From: Saprospiraceae bacterium
GTDB taxonomy: Bacteria > Bacteroidota > Bacteroidia > Chitinophagales > Saprospiraceae
Length of the DNA: 64,000 nt
Direction: 5' to 3'
Assembly: GCA_020628645.1 (NCBI GenBank)
Contig: JAHDES010000004.1
Coordinates: 124,001-188,000, forward strand
In this document: piece after piece, positions 53,601 to 64,000 of the stretch
How positions within the stretch are numbered: position 1 is the first letter of the stretch
How the letters are laid out: every line of letters starts with the position of its first letter
The notes under the pieces: model-generated
Databases searched by the model: none
Told to the model about the DNA's origin: nothing
The model's input: the letters and a program-made list of their open reading frames with translations, nothing else
Made by a program: the position numbers and the translations under genes

Positions 53601-56600
53601 ACCTCCAAGGGTAACTTCTGTTGTTTGGCAATTTATGATTTGAGGAAGACCAGCATCTGCAGTAGGTGCATCACGATCTTCATCAACCAATAAATCAATA
53701 GTTGTGGTACATCCATTATCCGTATTGGTAGTTAATAAGGTATAGTTACCAATTTGATTAGTTTGTGTGGACAAGGATGTATTTGTACCTAAAATATTTC
53801 CATTTTGTGTACTCCATTCATAGATGAAATCAGCTTCATCTCCAGCTAAAAGAGTTGCATTTAAATCCACTTCATTGATAACACAAGTTAATAATTCAGG
53901 GGTGATCGCTTCAACTTGTGGAAAATCTCGATCTTCTTCAATAGCTACACTTGCAGTATTGGTACACCCATTCATACTATTTGTTATGAGGACTTCATAA
54001 GTACCAATTGCATCAACAGAAGGATTGGCAATAGCTGTAGTTGTACTAAAATTTCCATCTAGTGTACTCCATTCATAATCATAATTATCATCTAAAAGGT
54101 TAGAAAGTTCAACAGTATTAATAATACAAGTCAAATCATCAAAAACAGGAGCTTCAAACTCAGGAGTTTCAATATCTTCTTCAATCGTTACACTAGAAAG
54201 AGCGGTACAGTTATTATCCATATTGGTCACTTGAAGCAAATAAGTCCCTGCACCATCTATAATAGGATTGAGTATATCTGTATCCGATAGGAAGTTTCCA
54301 TCTGCACTAGTCCATTCGTACTCAATATTTGAACCAGCAGAAGCATCTGCACTAATTTCGTAAGAAGTTTCTAAACAATTTAAGGTAAATGTTTCTCCTG
54401 CATTTGCTAGTGGTGCATCAACGTCTTGCATGATTTCTACTTCATCAGAGGCAGTACAACCATTGAGCATATTTTGAATAACAACTTCATAGATTCCAGC
54501 CGCATCTATCTCAGGAGAAAGGGTATTTTCACCTTGGATAAAACTATTTCCTGACCACGTAATAGTATAATCATCTGAAAGATTGGTATTTGCAGATAAA
54601 GTTAAACTTCCAGTTTCGCAAGCAAAGGTTTGACTCATTCCTGCATCTACAGTTGGTGTATCAATGTCTTCTGTAACTTCGATAGATGCCATTGCAGTAC
54701 AAGAATTGGTCGTATTGGTTACCAATAATTGATACATTCCTCCAGATGTAATCGTTGGATTGGGAGTATCATTTCCTGTAGAGATAGTACCATCGGCTGT
54801 TGTCCAAGTATAGACGAAATCTGTTCCGACACTCGTACCTGCACCTCCTAATTGGATTTCTGGATTGTAACAATTGATTAAACTTTCTAGACCACTATCC
54901 GCTGTTGGCGATTCGGTATCTTCTTCTATGGTTACACTCGATGTGGCAGTACATCCATTCATGGTATTAGAGACTAATAAATTGTATGTCCCTGGCATAT
55001 TGATTTGTGGTTCAAGGGTATTTTCACCACTTTCAATCATCCCATCTGCACTTGTCCAGCTATAAATTAACTCACTTCCAGTTGAGGAGTTACTTGCATC
55101 TAAAGTGATACTTGTTGTGGCACAATCTAAAGTGGCTTCCACTCCTGCATCTGCTATTGGTAGATCTACATCTTGTGTGATCTCAACTTGATCAGTAGCG
55201 GTACAGCCATTGAGCATATTTTGAATCGTGACTTCATACACGCCACTTGCATTGACCTCTGGGGTAAGGGTATTTTCACCTTGAAGAATACTATTTCCTG
55301 ACCATGAAATGGAATAATCATTCGTTAAGTCTGTACTTGCATTAAGATTTAGGCTTTCTGTTTCACAAGTTAACAACTGATCTATACCTGCATTTAAAGT
55401 AGGATTATTTAGGCTTTCAGTAACGTTGATAGATGCCATTGCAGTACAAGAATTGGTCGTATTGGTTACCAACAATTGATACATTCCTCCAGATGTAATC
55501 GTTGGATTGGGAGTATCATTTCCTGTAGAGATAGTACCATCGGCTGTTGTCCAAGTATAGACGAAATCTGTTCCGACACTCGTACCTGCACCTCCTAATT
55601 GGATTTCTGGATTGTAACAATTGATTAAACTTTCTAGACCACTATCCGCTGTTGGCGATTCGGTATCTTCTTCTATGGTTACACTCGATGTGGCAGTACA
55701 TCCATTCATGGTATTAGAGACTAATAAATTGTATGTCCCTGGCATATTGATTTGTGGTTCAAGGGTATTTTCACCACTTTCAATCATCCCATCTGCACTT
55801 GTCCAGCTATAAATTAACTCACTTCCAGTTGAGGAGTTACTTGCATCTAAAGTGATACTTGTTGTGGCACAATCTAAAGTGGCTTCCACTCCTGCATCTG
55901 CTATTGGTAGATCTACATCTTGTGTGATCTCAACTTGATCAGTAGCGGTACAGCCATTGAGCATATTTTGAATCGTGACTTCATACACGCCACTTGCATT
56001 GACCTCTGGGGTAAGGGTATTTTCACCTTGAAGAATACTATTTCCTGACCATGAAATGGAATAATCATTCGTTAAGTCTGTACTTGCATTAAGATTTAGG
56101 CTTTCTGTTTCACAAGTTAACAACTGATCTATACCTGCATTTAAAGTAGGATTATTTAGGCTTTCAGTAACGTTGATAGATGCCATTGCAGTACAAGAAT
56201 TGGTCGTATTGGTTACCAACAATTGATACATTCCTCCAGATGTAATCGTTGGATTGGGAGTATCATTTCCTGTAGAGATAGTACCATCGGCTGTTGTCCA
56301 AGTATAGACGAAATCTGTTCCGACACTCGTACCTGCACCTCCTAATTGGATTTCTGGATTGTAACAATTGATTAAACTTTCTAGACCACTATCTGCTGTT
56401 GGATACTCTGTATTTTCTTCTATGGTTACACTTGAAATTGCTGTACATCCATTTGTGGAATTAGAAATTAATAGCGTATAAGTCCCCGGCATATTAATTT
56501 GTGGTTGTAATGTATTTTCACCACTTTCAATCATTCCATCTGCGCTTGACCATTCAAAACTAAGATCATTTCCAGTAGAAGAACTCGTTGCATCTAAGGT

Positions 56601-59600
56601 TATACTAGTTGTTGCACAATCTAAGCTTGCATTTTCACCCGCATTTGCAATCGGAAGATCTGTATCTTGTGTAATTTCAACTTGATCTGTTGCTGTACAG
56701 CCATTTGAATTATCTGTTACGGTCAAGGTATAAACGCCTGCTGCATTTATGGTAGGCGTGAGTGTATTTCCACCACTTTCAATATTCCCACCAGAGCTGG
56801 ACCAATCATATTGCATATCAGGTGAAGAAGCAGAAGCATCGAGACTAATAGTAGTCAAATTACAACTTAATTGCGTTCCAGCACCTGCATTTGCAGTAGG
56901 AGAAGTAAAATCTTCCTCTACCGATTGAGTCGCCATTGCACTACAACCATTATCTAAATCTGTGATAATTAATTGATAATCTCCAGCTTGAGTAATTTCA
57001 GGATTTAATCCATCTGCACCTGCATTTATTGTACCATTTGTAGTAGACCATTGATATTGAAAATTGCCAGCACTACTAGAAGCACTCGCATCTAAATTAA
57101 AAGTTGGATTATTACAATTTAACAAACTCGGTGCTGCAATATTCACGGTAGGGTCAGTTGTATTAGAAGAGACATCAATAGAAGTTGTAGTAGAACAACC
57201 ATTATCTAAATCTGTAACAGTTAAGGAGTACGTCCCGACTCCATTTGCTTGAGTTTGAGCTGCATCATTAGGGCCGGTAAGATTTCCGTTCATCGTAGAC
57301 CATGCATAGGTTGCATTGTCGATAGGGCTATTTAAGATAGCATCTAAAGTGGCAGTGGATTGGATACAATTTATTTCATCGAGTGTAGCAGCTTCAATTT
57401 GAGGTAAATCCACATTTTGTTCCACAACTACTGAAGTCGTTTCAGCACATCCATTCTCTATATTGGTAATAACAAGTTGATAAGTACCAGCCTCATTAAC
57501 TTCTGGGGAGAGTGTATTGTCATTATTAACAATTGCACCATCTGTTGTCGTCCAATTGATTGAGAAATCATCTCCACTATCTGAACCCGCAGCATCTAGG
57601 AAAACTGAGCTATTATTACAGGTAATCATATCTGGAGTGGCTGCATTCACTGTTGGATATTCTACATCTTCTTCTACTAAGACCGTCGATTCTCTAGTAC
57701 AACCATTATCTTCATTGGTTAGTGTAACTTGATAAGTACCAGCGCTAATGGCTTGTACACTTGAGGAAGTAGGATCTCCTGAGATTGTACCATCTGAAGA
57801 AGACCAAGCGTAGGTTAAGGTAGCAGTGGTCGTACTTTGAGCATTTAAATCCACTTGTGAATTTGTACAATTAATTTTTTCGACAGGATCAAGTGTTAAA
57901 TCTGGGAAATCAGATAAGCTTTCTACTTCAATATCAATTGTACTAGTACAACTACTCTCAGGGTTGGTTACGACTAAAGTATACGTACCAGATTCATTTA
58001 CAGTAGGTGTAGCAGTGTCTTCCCCTGTTAAAATTCCATTTGCTGTTGGACTTGTCCAAGTATAATCTAAATCTGCCGTAGAAGAATTTATATCTATATC
58101 AAAAGTTGCAATTGCATTGCTACAATCAATCGTATAATCAAGTTGATTAGCTTCTATTTCGGGGGTGTTGAAATTTTCAGAAATAACAATAGAGGTATCT
58201 ACACTACAATTATTCGCATCATTTGTAACTGTTAAATAATAAAAACCTTCATCATCCACTACAACTGTACTAGTCGTATCTCCAGAAACTATATTTCCTG
58301 CAAACTCTGTCCATTCAAATGACATAGTGGGCCCATCTGAAGAAGCAGAAGCATCAATAGTTATTACGGGGTTGTCGCAATTCAATATGAGTGGTTCTGC
58401 AATTTCTATAAAAGGTTCTTCTAAATCGTTTCCGACTTCTACGGAATATTCATCGTAACAAAATGATTGAGGATTAAAAGCATAAAAAGTGTACGTACCT
58501 GGTTCAGAAACTACTAAAGTTTGTGATTCTTCCCCATCTATGATTTGGTCATTTTGATCACCCCAATAAAAACTAATTACATTTGGGTCACTTAGCGATT
58601 CAAAGCTTCCTTCTAAAGTAACTTCCAAAGTTTCACAGTCTAATACTTTTGGTTCTTCCACAAAAGCAGAAATATTATCTACATAAACAGTGACTTCATC
58701 TTCAATTTTACAAGTTGAACCAAAATAAATATCGTCAATAGCCATTAAATTACCATCATCTGAGTTACATTTATTGATGATACAAATCTCGGCTGTTGTA
58801 TTGAATCCAGAGTTCCAATCATGAAAGAGATTTCCCCACTCACAAAGTGCCGTAGGTGCAAAATAAATTCGTTCCCCCTGAGGTTCTCCATTAATTTCTA
58901 CTTGAACTCGAGACGTACATCGACCGCCACCTAGACCGCCACCGCCAGCACCATCATCTCCACTACTGTCACAGGCATCACCAACACCATCGCCATCTGA
59001 GTCTTCTTGTCCTGGATTGGCCGTGTCTGGACAATTATCTGCTGAATCAGGAACTCCATCGCCATCTCTATCAGAGCCTGTATCTCCACCATCTTCACAA
59101 GCATCACCGATACCATTGTTATTAAAGTCTTCTTGCCCTGGATTAGCTGTTTCTGGACAATTATCTGAGGCATCAGGTATTCCATCACCATCTCTATCGG
59201 AGCCCCCATCATTTCCATCGCCATCTCCACCACCGCCACCTAGCGTATGGCTATTATCCTCAGGCCCCATAGTAGCAAACCAAGCAGAAAAGGAATAATC
59301 TGTAAATTGTTCGATTTGTATGGTTTGACACCAAATCTCCCGTTCTTGACCATTAAGATTAGTCAATAACATATTTCCTGTAAAATTTCCTGTGGTATGA
59401 TCTGGACATTGGGAAGCAAACATGGATTGTGCGCCACCAAAACTAGAATTACTAGCAATGGCGTAACTTCCATTTCCTGGCAAACAACATTCACCAGGAC
59501 CATAGCCATCAAAACCACCAGCTTGCCCAGTATTCCAATGTGCCAAATAGGTGTAGAAACCAGCATCTGTAGAAATGACACCTGTTTGATCTCCAGTACC

Positions 59601-59927
59601 AAAATCTCCATTGGTTATCAAATTACCAGACAATACCTCACCTGCCAAAGTAAAAGTTGTGGTTTCTGTAACTTCAACATCCGTCCAAAAGGCAGCAGTA
59701 TCTTCAATCATACTGGTATTGCTGTTTGAAATCCATTCTGTATTAACAATATTAGAGGATGCAAAACCTTCAAGAGTTGCTTCGCCTCCTGTTGGGTGAT
59801 TACATAAATGGACATCTTCCCCAGCGAACATGTATTCATCACAGGCACTACTTTGAGAAAATGCGTATTGAGTTATTCCTAAAAAAAGTAAAGTCAAGGT
59901 GTAAATCGGGGGTAGAAATCGGGACAT
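50661..59927 (-). CDS. Giant T9SS surface protein: jelly roll with TSP3 insert, about 29 Ig-like repeats, gliding-type C-terminus
   Basis: 3,088 residues. Signal peptide to about residue 25 ([15 protein letters not shown]). A carbohydrate-binding-like jelly roll (about 100-410) is split by glycine linkers and two thrombospondin type 3 blocks (about 243-321; [27 protein letters not shown]), which bind calcium in other proteins. Then about 29 tandem modules of about 83 residues: each has an early L-N/T-C, W-T/S-T-x-D/N-G in the middle and N-G/N-C near the end. One block of three modules is duplicated almost perfectly. A final SprB-like unit and a CHU_C sorting domain follow ([44 protein letters not shown]). 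It should be exported by T9SS and anchored outside. Paralogue of the 41840-49963 protein over the repeat and C-terminal parts. Confidence 0.92.
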   Translation of the reverse strand: MSRFLPPIYTLTLLFLGITQYAFSQSSACDEYMFAGEDVHLCNHPTGGEATLEGFASSNIVNTEWISNSNTSMIEDTAAFWTDVEVTETTTFTLAGEVLSGNLITNGDFGTGDQTGVISTDAGFYTYLAHWNTGQAGGFDGYGPGECCLPGNGSYAIASNSSFGGAQSMFASQCPDHTTGNFTGNMLLTNLNGQEREIWCQTIQIEQFTDYSFSAWFATMGPEDNSHTLGGGGGDGDGNDGGSDRDGDGIPDASDNCPETANPGQEDFNNNGIGDACEDGGDTGSDRDGDGVPDSADNCPDTANPGQEDSDGDGVGDACDSSGDDGAGGGGLGGGRCTSRVQVEINGEPQGERIYFAPTALCEWGNLFHDWNSGFNTTAEICIINKCNSDDGNLMAIDDIYFGSTCKIEDEVTVYVDNISAFVEEPKVLDCETLEVTLEGSFESLSDPNVISFYWGDQNDQIIDGEESQTLVVSEPGTYTFYAFNPQSFCYDEYSVEVGNDLEEPFIEIAEPLILNCDNPVITIDASASSDGPTMSFEWTEFAGNIVSGDTTSTVVVDDEGFYYLTVTNDANNCSVDTSIVISENFNTPEIEANQLDYTIDCSNAIATFDIDINSSTADLDYTWTSPTANGILTGEDTATPTVNESGTYTLVVTNPESSCTSTIDIEVESLSDFPDLTLDPVEKINCTNSQVDLNAQSTTTATLTYAWSSSDGTISGDPTSSSVQAISAGTYQVTLTNEDNGCTRESTVLVEEDVEYPTVNAATPDMITCNNSSVFLDAAGSDSGDDFSINWTTTDGAIVNNDNTLSPEVNEAGTYQLVITNIENGCAETTSVVVEQNVDLPQIEAATLDEINCIQSTATLDAILNSPIDNATYAWSTMNGNLTGPNDAAQTQANGVGTYSLTVTDLDNGCSTTTSIDVSSNTTDPTVNIAAPSLLNCNNPTFNLDASASSSAGNFQYQWSTTNGTINAGADGLNPEITQAGDYQLIITDLDNGCSAMATQSVEEDFTSPTANAGAGTQLSCNLTTISLDASASSPDMQYDWSSSGGNIESGGNTLTPTINAAGVYTLTVTDNSNGCTATDQVEITQDTDLPIANAGENASLDCATTSITLDATSSSTGNDLSFEWSSADGMIESGENTLQPQINMPGTYTLLISNSTNGCTAISSVTIEENTEYPTADSGLESLINCYNPEIQLGGAGTSVGTDFVYTWTTADGTISTGNDTPNPTITSGGMYQLLVTNTTNSCTAMASINVTESLNNPTLNAGIDQLLTCETESLNLNASTDLTNDYSISWSGNSILQGENTLTPEVNASGVYEVTIQNMLNGCTATDQVEITQDVDLPIADAGVEATLDCATTSITLDASNSSTGSELIYSWTSADGMIESGENTLEPQINMPGTYNLLVSNTMNGCTATSSVTIEEDTESPTADSGLESLINCYNPEIQLGGAGTSVGTDFVYTWTTADGTISTGNDTPNPTITSGGMYQLLVTNTTNSCTAMASINVTESLNNPTLNAGIDQLLTCETESLNLNASTDLTNDYSISWSGNSILQGENTLTPEVNASGVYEVTIQNMLNGCTATDQVEITQDVDLPIADAGVEATLDCATTSITLDASNSSTGSELIYSWTSADGMIESGENTLEPQINMPGTYNLLVSNTMNGCTATSSVTIEEDTESPTADSGLESLINCYNPEIQLGGAGTSVGTDFVYTWTTADGTISTGNDTPNPTITSGGMYQLLVTNTTNSCTAMASIEVTEDIDTPTVDAGMSQTFACETGSLTLSANTNLSDDYTITWSGNSFIQGENTLSPEIDAAGIYEVVIQNMLNGCTASDEVEIMQDVDAPLANAGETFTLNCLETSYEISADASAGSNIEYEWTSADGNFLSDTDILNPIIDGAGTYLLQVTNMDNNCTALSSVTIEEDIETPEFEAPVFDDLTCIINTVELSNLLDDNYDYEWSTLDGNFSTTTAIANPSVDAIGTYEVLITNSMNGCTNTASVAIEEDRDFPQVEAITPELLTCVINEVDLNATLLAGDEADFIYEWSTQNGNILGTNTSLSTQTNQIGNYTLLTTNTDNGCTTTIDLLVDEDRDAPTADAGLPQIINCQTTEVTLGGTTTSSGTTYTYDWSDGTTSLDNTATIITSTAGNYALVVTNSENGCSSQSTVSVTQNVEYPTVDAGTSQVLDCLADELSLSGSASGDNITYEWSTPNGNIISGATTLTPLIDQPGTYELTAINQTNFCASTASVEVEPDENAPAVMIAAADDLNCTRTKLVLDATNSSTGANITFAWSTMNGSFVANETSLTPEIDAPGTYTLSMLNTDNNCETIQNVIVEQDIETPTADAGDTQELNCVLTEIVLDAQNSSAGNMMQYTWTDEAANVINTNNALDVLITESGTYTLEVFNADNNCSSSDEVTISQDIEEPQFTIDTPQKITCVITEVDLFATIADPQNFEFEWSTYEGNILSTAQNEAQVDVPTTYDLLVTKISNGCTSTQSIEVEEDREFPMISLTNPEIVTCANPIVLIDAAGSDNGMNFTTQWSSTNGSIVTTNDYSIEVEQGGDYTFTILNTDNNCESTQSLNVIENTTLPTANAGQDLILNCYNPALEVDASQSSTGDFSYDWATADGSIVSGAQTLNPTVDNGGLYVLTVEDIINGCISTDELNVTVDQDVPLAVAGETIELNCLLTQTNLSSTIENSPTIEITWSTNGGNILEGEDTPSPLVDAPGMYNLEVIDLNNGCTATSSLEVTQDIDAPAADIEETEQLTCTITSTVLNGIAESGLQYVWTTIDGNIVEGANTLNPTVDASGNYILVVTNALNGCTGTDEIEVKQNENIPELITANAVAPLCHDLLGSIEAINVQGGVAPYVFSIDDGVNFYSENDFLDLESGAYDVMIQDAEGCELTTTFIVPVVEEVTAILEDEVEISIGQSYQLNTITNIPENQIASVTWTPATALSDPTSLNPTTTTTEDITYTVVIENENGCSTEAEITLRVDREIGVFIPNVFSPFNGDGNNDEFRIYARDESVVQLKQFNIFDRWGTQLFGQSNIDLNSAVWDGTFRGQELKPATYVYYIELELIDGSTRILTGDISLIK
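54727..56393 (-). repeat. 747-bp tandem duplication inside the giant gene
   Basis: Bases 54727-55646 recur 747 bp further on (55474-56393) with no difference in the parts I compared; the copies diverge at 54726 and 55647. The unit is 249 codons, exactly three Ig-like modules, so the frame is kept. Confidence 0.9.
58922..59240 (-). other. TSP3 calcium-binding insert with poly-glycine linkers
   Basis: Codons for about residues 230-335 of the giant protein: a Gly/Asp linker, two DxDxDGxxD-type thrombospondin type 3 blocks with their C-P and D-A-C cysteines, then GGGGLGGG. The segment is clearly richer in G and C than its surroundings and interrupts a jelly-roll domain that resumes at [15 protein letters not shown]. 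Confidence 0.8.
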
Positions 59928-60180
59928 AGTGTTGTTTTATAACTTATTAAAAAAATTACAGGTTTTTTGGAATAAAATACTATAAAATCATAAAGATAAC
60001 CATCAAGATGATCTTATTATCTTAATATAGTAAAAATTTTAGGTTGAATTTGTTTAACACCCGAAAGGAAAAGTCTTAATAAAGATACAATTTTTCACTA
60101 ATTTTTGTGAATTATTTTCCATGGTAATTGAAAATAAAGTCCATATTTGTTATAAATCTAACATTTTATAAATTTTAAGA

Positions 60181-60654
60181 ATGAAAATTGAGCTTTGGGC
60201 CATTGGAAAAACTAGTTTTCCGTATTTAGAGGAGGGGTTTTCGATCTATCAAAAACGTTTGGGTCGCTATTTAAAATTTACTTGGACGGTATTTTCGGAT
60301 GTAAAAAATGCTAAGAATCTTTCTGAACAGGAACTCAAAAAAAAGGAAGGACAACTTTTTTTAGATAAAATACGTCCTCAAGATGCTCTTATTCTTTTAG
60401 ATGAAAATGGAAAACAATATAGTTCCGTTGATTTTTCTAATTTTTTACAACGACAATTATTAAGCCCTCAAAAACGTTTAATTTTTATCATTGGTGGAGC
60501 TTATGGTTTTTCAGACGACGTTTATCAACGAGCCAACTTCAAGATCAGTTTATCTAAAATGACTTTTTCGCATCAAATGGTTCGATTGATTTTCGTGGAA
60601 CAACTCTATCGAGCCATGACGATATTGAACAATGAGCCATACCATCATAAGTAA
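60181..60654 (+). CDS. rlmH: 23S rRNA (pseudouridine1915-N3)-methyltransferase
   Basis: 157 residues, the standard RlmH length. MKIELWAIGKTSFPYLEEG, LLDENGKQYSSVDFSNFL, the SAM-binding knot motif FIIGGAYGFSDDVYQRA and the end SHQMVRLIFVEQLYRAMTIL with NEPYHH are diagnostic. It methylates pseudouridine 1915 in helix 69 of 23S rRNA, as a dimer. It is divergent from the giant gene with a 253-bp AT-rich spacer that must contain both promoters and shows no other gene. The next gene begins 14 bp later. Confidence 0.96.
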   Translation: MKIELWAIGKTSFPYLEEGFSIYQKRLGRYLKFTWTVFSDVKNAKNLSEQELKKKEGQLFLDKIRPQDALILLDENGKQYSSVDFSNFLQRQLLSPQKRLIFIIGGAYGFSDDVYQRANFKISLSKMTFSHQMVRLIFVEQLYRAMTILNNEPYHHK

Positions 60655-60668
60655 GAAATGCAGTAAAA

Positions 60669-62882
60669 ATGCTTTATAAGATACAGATAATCATACTATT
60701 ATTATTGCTTGGATTCTATGGATGGAGTCAAAATTTAATCCCCAACCCTAGTTTCGAAGAATGTCGGCATCAACCTACGTCCATGCTTGATTCAGGACAT
60801 GAGTTTGAGCGAGTGACCAATTTTTGGTCTACTGCTAATCTTGCGTCTACCGATTTGATTACCCCGCGTTTTCGTACCCCAAAATTTGATGCTATACCTG
60901 CTCATTCGGGTCGAAATATGGCAGGTATCGTTATTCATGGAGATTTCTGGTCGGAATACTTAAAAGTTCCTTTACGCGATACAATGGTGGTTGGAACAGA
61001 ATATTATCTGGAATTTTGGGTGGCTTATAATCAAGCATATCATAAGAAAAATTTGGAAGCGAATTCTAATATTGGATTTGGGGCTTATTTTGGAGATCGT
61101 TTTTTTGAAAAAACTAATGAAATTATTGAACGTTCTCCTCAAATCTATTTAACAGAATCAACTACTCTTCTACCCAATCAATGGATAAAAATTTCAGGGA
61201 GTTATATCGCTGATGGCGAACATACGCATCTTTATATTGGTCAATTTTTGAACCCAAAATCAAAACATGACATTTTGGTGGGCTATTTTTATATTGATGA
61301 TGTTCGCCTAGAAAAATTTAGTGATCGTTCTACTATTTTTACGCCGCAAACCAGTACGCCCACAGGGCTAGAAAACATTTATTTTGAAACGGATAAATAC
61401 GATTTATTACCCCAATCTCATGCTACCCTTGATCGTTTAGTTAACTATTTACAAAAAAATCAATCCTTACAAATTCAAATTCACGGACATACCGATAATG
61501 AAGGTGAACAGTATCACAATCAAGAATTATCCAATAATCGGGCAAAAGCTGTTCGAGATTATCTCATTCAAAAAGGAATCGCATTAAGTCGCCTTCAAAC
61601 TAAAGGATTTGGGGATACCAAACCCATTGCCAGCAATGTAGATGAATATGGACGACAGCAAAATAGAAGGGTAGAATTTTTAGCTTCTAATGAATTGATT
61701 AACAATACCAATATCACCAAAGTAGATGTAGCAGAAACGGATTTAGTTTATACTTTTTCTGATCAAATTGCTTCTTCTGATCAAAATCGAAAAAATAATA
61801 TTGGTAAATACAAAAGTTGGGATTGCAATAAAGGAAAACAAGCTAAATCTCCTGACCGAAAAGCGCAAGAAAAACTTAATCGTCACAAGCGTGTCGATGC
61901 TAAATCTTATATTTTAGAACGAAGCAAAAGTGAACAAGTGGTCTTCTTTAATGATTCCAATGAGCATCCTCAGACGAGAGTATTTTTCCAGTCTTTGTTA
62001 AGTGATTTTTATCGGCAAGGCTTTCGTTATTTGGGTATTGAAGCTTTAGATTATTATGATACTTCTTTGAATAATCGAAAATATCCTTCTATCAATTCTG
62101 GCGAACAAACCGATGAGGCTGTCTTTGGTGAACTCATTCGAACGGCTTTACGATTGGGCTTTGAGGTCTTTCCTTATGATGCTAAAGCTGAAGAATTAAA
62201 ACGGGCTAAACAGATTGTTCAACGAGAAAAAGACATTCTCAAAGATGATGATAGTATTCGACAAAATGCCCTCAATTGGTCGCAAGGCATGAACATCAAT
62301 CGTAGAATAAAAGCTAATCCCAATGCCAAGATTTTAATCTATGCCAAGGATAAAAAAATACGTGAAAATCCACTCGGAGGGGTACGCTACATGGCTTCTT
62401 GGTTTCAACGCTATGCGCGTATTAATCCCCTTACGATTGATCAGCGAATGATGAATGAGCGTTGCTTTGCAGCAGAAGAACCCTTGTATTATACGGCAAA
62501 AGTAGGGCAATCTAGCGTTTTCACATTCAACAATAAATCGCTTGTACTAGAAGAATTTGATTCTCAGACGAATACCCCTTCCGTTAATTATGACATTCAG
62601 GTATATCATCCTAGAACGAAATATGAAGCTGGTCGTCCTTCTTACTTACAATTTGATAATAAAATTACACATTCCATCAATGTAGATAAGTATAAAATGG
62701 ACTATCCTTGTTTAGTGGCTGCCTATTATGAACAGGAAGATGAAGAAATCGCAATACCAGCAGATATACAAGAAGCTAGTTCGCAAAAAAGAACGGTCCA
62801 ATTAATCTTGAAAAGAGGAAAATATACCCTTCTTTTACGCGATAAGAAGCAACGAAAAAAGGTGGAAATAGAGGTAAATTGA
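60669..62882 (+). CDS. OmpA-domain protein with N-terminal jelly roll and Tiki/ChaN-like C-terminus
   Basis: 737 residues. A signal peptide (IIILLLLLGFYGWSQ) is followed by a jelly-roll-like domain (about 22-216; NLIPNPSFEEC at its start, YIDDVRLEKF at its end). An OmpA peptidoglycan-binding domain follows (about 237-337; IYFETDKYDLLPQS, IHGHTDNEGE, LSNNRAKAVRDYL, RRVEF). From about residue 415 the sequence VVFFNDSNEHPQTRVFFQSL and FRYLGIEALDYYD resembles the haem-uptake/Tiki (ChaN, erythromycin-esterase-like) fold, where an N-terminal Glu/His motif and a later G-x-E motif form the active site; the E before H is kept as NEH. This is pattern-based. Location is the periplasm, tethered to the wall. 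It follows rlmH by 14 bp. Confidence 0.75.
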   Translation: MLYKIQIIILLLLLGFYGWSQNLIPNPSFEECRHQPTSMLDSGHEFERVTNFWSTANLASTDLITPRFRTPKFDAIPAHSGRNMAGIVIHGDFWSEYLKVPLRDTMVVGTEYYLEFWVAYNQAYHKKNLEANSNIGFGAYFGDRFFEKTNEIIERSPQIYLTESTTLLPNQWIKISGSYIADGEHTHLYIGQFLNPKSKHDILVGYFYIDDVRLEKFSDRSTIFTPQTSTPTGLENIYFETDKYDLLPQSHATLDRLVNYLQKNQSLQIQIHGHTDNEGEQYHNQELSNNRAKAVRDYLIQKGIALSRLQTKGFGDTKPIASNVDEYGRQQNRRVEFLASNELINNTNITKVDVAETDLVYTFSDQIASSDQNRKNNIGKYKSWDCNKGKQAKSPDRKAQEKLNRHKRVDAKSYILERSKSEQVVFFNDSNEHPQTRVFFQSLLSDFYRQGFRYLGIEALDYYDTSLNNRKYPSINSGEQTDEAVFGELIRTALRLGFEVFPYDAKAEELKRAKQIVQREKDILKDDDSIRQNALNWSQGMNINRRIKANPNAKILIYAKDKKIRENPLGGVRYMASWFQRYARINPLTIDQRMMNERCFAAEEPLYYTAKVGQSSVFTFNNKSLVLEEFDSQTNTPSVNYDIQVYHPRTKYEAGRPSYLQFDNKITHSINVDKYKMDYPCLVAAYYEQEDEEIAIPADIQEASSQKRTVQLILKRGKYTLLLRDKKQRKKVEIEVN

Positions 62883-62895
62883 TTTTTTATATTAA

Positions 62896-64000
62896 TCATT
62901 GCTTCACCAATTTCAATACTTGATACGCCTCTTCTTGATATACTTTTATTAAATACAATCCTTTAGGATAAGTAGAGACGTTAAATGTATTGGGAAGTTG
63001 ATTTTTTTCCCATTGTTGAATCAATCGACCGTCTAGATGTAGAAGTTCTACTTGCGTTAGATTGTCATTGGATAACTGAAAATAATCAGCAGTTGGATTA
63101 GGCGAAATTTCTATTGTTGTTGATATAAGTTGTTCAGTAGAAGTCGTTTGAAAATTAATCATATTGGTGTAGGTACATCCTATTGCATCTGTGATCGTAT
63201 AAGTATAATTACCTGGTACTAATTCTGGAAGCGTCGTTCCAATATCTCCATTGTCCCAGTTTACGGTATAAGGACTTGTACCACCACTTATTTCCAAATC
63301 AATGCTTGTTTCATTGATAATTTCATTGCTGATAATGGCAGCAGGTTCTGCCAAACTATAGTCTTTTACGATAGTACATCCTAAATTATCCGTTAAGGTT
63401 AAACTATAAGCTCCCCCAATAACTTGAGTTAAATTTTTAGTAGTAGTTCCATTTGACCATTCATATTGATAAGGAGCTTGTCCTCCAAAAATAATAGGTA
63501 ATATTTGACCATTGGCTTCGCCATGACAAGTAGGATTGACAAATTCAGCAGCCACGACTAAAGCACTCGGATTTAAAATAGTGGCACTTGCACTTGCAGT
63601 ACAATTATTTTCAGTTGAAATGGTTACTTCATAAATACCTCCTGAAAGTTCCGTCAAAGTAGCACCAGTAGCTCCTGTATTCCAGTTAATGGTATAATCA
63701 TCCGCTGAATTAATACTTAAATTTATAGAACCATCATTTGCATCGTGACAAGAAATCGGACTTTGCTCAATACTTACAGTAGGCACTGTATTGACGGTAA
63801 TATAAATGGAATCGACCGCTGTAGTTCCTTGGCTATTCGTCATACTTAAATAATAAAAAGAAGAAGCTAAAGCTTCAATATTTCGCTCAGGCGTAGTCGT
63901 ACCATCATCCCATAAATACGTACAATTGGTACAATCTGTATCTGCCGAAAGATTAATTTGTTCTCCTTCACAAACGCTAATATCGTCACCAAACGAAATG
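62896..64000 (-). CDS. T9SS-type SprB-repeat surface protein, C-terminal part (cut by window end)
   Basis: The frame stays open from the TAA at 62896 to base 64000, so the gene starts outside the window; the Met at 63843 is internal. The extra part reads FGDDISVCEGEQINLSADTD and TYLWDDGTTTPERNI, a PKD/Ig-like unit of T9SS proteins. Then come three SprB-like repeats (ISCHDANDGSINLSINSADD; PTCHGEANGQILPIIFGGQA; SGGTSPYTVNWDNGDIG) and a C-terminal sorting domain of type A (ISPNPTADYFQLSNDN, LLHLDGRLIQQW, GLYLIKVYQEEAYQVLKLVK). It is convergent with the OmpA gene, only 13 bp apart. A surface or adhesive role is likely. Confidence 0.85.
   Translation of the reverse strand, partial: ISFGDDISVCEGEQINLSADTDCTNCTYLWDDGTTTPERNIEALASSFYYLSMTNSQGTTAVDSIYITVNTVPTVSIEQSPISCHDANDGSINLSINSADDYTINWNTGATGATLTELSGGIYEVTISTENNCTASASATILNPSALVVAAEFVNPTCHGEANGQILPIIFGGQAPYQYEWSNGTTTKNLTQVIGGAYSLTLTDNLGCTIVKDYSLAEPAAIISNEIINETSIDLEISGGTSPYTVNWDNGDIGTTLPELVPGNYTYTITDAIGCTYTNMINFQTTSTEQLISTTIEISPNPTADYFQLSNDNLTQVELLHLDGRLIQQWEKNQLPNTFNVSTYPKGLYLIKVYQEEAYQVLKLVKQ

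Noticed and set aside
54874-55812. Two identical antisense ORFs of 63 codons
   Set aside because: They are shadows of the duplicated Ig modules on the other strand.
42000-58500. CRISPR array or satellite from repeated short motifs
   Set aside because: The repeats are in-frame coding modules of about 250 bp with degenerate codons, not short identical repeats with unique spacers.
58931-59298. Overlapping ORFs of 93-102 codons in the TSP3 region
   Set aside because: They are frame-shifted readings of the Asp/Gly-rich calcium-binding insert.

Overview
The window is AT-rich chromosomal DNA from a member of the Bacteroidota, most likely of the Saprospirales type. The evidence is: very large exported proteins ending in type IX secretion (T9SS) gliding-associated C-terminal domains, several lipoproteins with LxxC lipoboxes, the futalosine-type menaquinone gene mqnD, an ECF sigma factor, and -7 boxes of the Bacteroidota form TAnnTTTG. 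I saw no rRNA, tRNA, CRISPR array, intact insertion sequence or prophage. The order-level assignment is inference.

Left part (1-15.5 kb). The tail of an enoyl-CoA hydratase and a GPH-type sugar/cation symporter are followed by two minus-strand lipoproteins and by recF with its DUF721 partner. Then comes an accessory block. On the minus strand it holds an exported TPR-CHAT caspase-like protease (5232-8060), a second exported protein with the same anchored topology (8131-9795), an SGNH/GDSL hydrolase (10181-11440) and a ThuA/GATase-like protein (11980-13695). Facing these on the plus strand are an ECF sigma factor and a membrane anti-sigma-like TPR protein (14098-15488). The spacers between these genes are long and full of inverted and direct repeats, including a pseudoknot-capable repeat on each side of the ThuA-like gene.

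Middle part (15.5-37 kb). Housekeeping genes (queE, nnr, an RluA-type pseudouridine synthase, mqnD, a GT2 glycosyltransferase, holA, hemH, surE-lpxB) surround a minus-strand pentose locus. That locus holds a sodium/solute symporter, a GH26-like T9SS-secreted glycosidase, xylA, xylB and a second xylulokinase paralogue fused to a C-terminal LuxR-type helix-turn-helix. The fusion looks like a one-component regulator that senses its ligand through a kinase fold. It is the most unusual protein architecture here. Next to hemH lies a GNAT-fold protein with LuxI-like N-terminal motifs. Two small genes under 62 codons are added, at 17838-18005 and 18827-19012.

Right part (37-64 kb). Two mid-size proteins with a three-coathanger-like end are followed by two giant surface proteins of about 2,700 and 3,088 residues. 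These are built from about 19 and 29 tandem Ig-like modules of about 83 residues. The larger carries a near-perfect 747-bp tandem duplication and a thrombospondin type 3 calcium-binding insert inside a jelly-roll domain. After rlmH and an OmpA protein with a Tiki/ChaN-like tail, the window ends inside a further SprB-repeat protein. A 104-bp structured element occurs three times (15517, 22406, 50473). Several strong hairpin terminators separate the transcription units.
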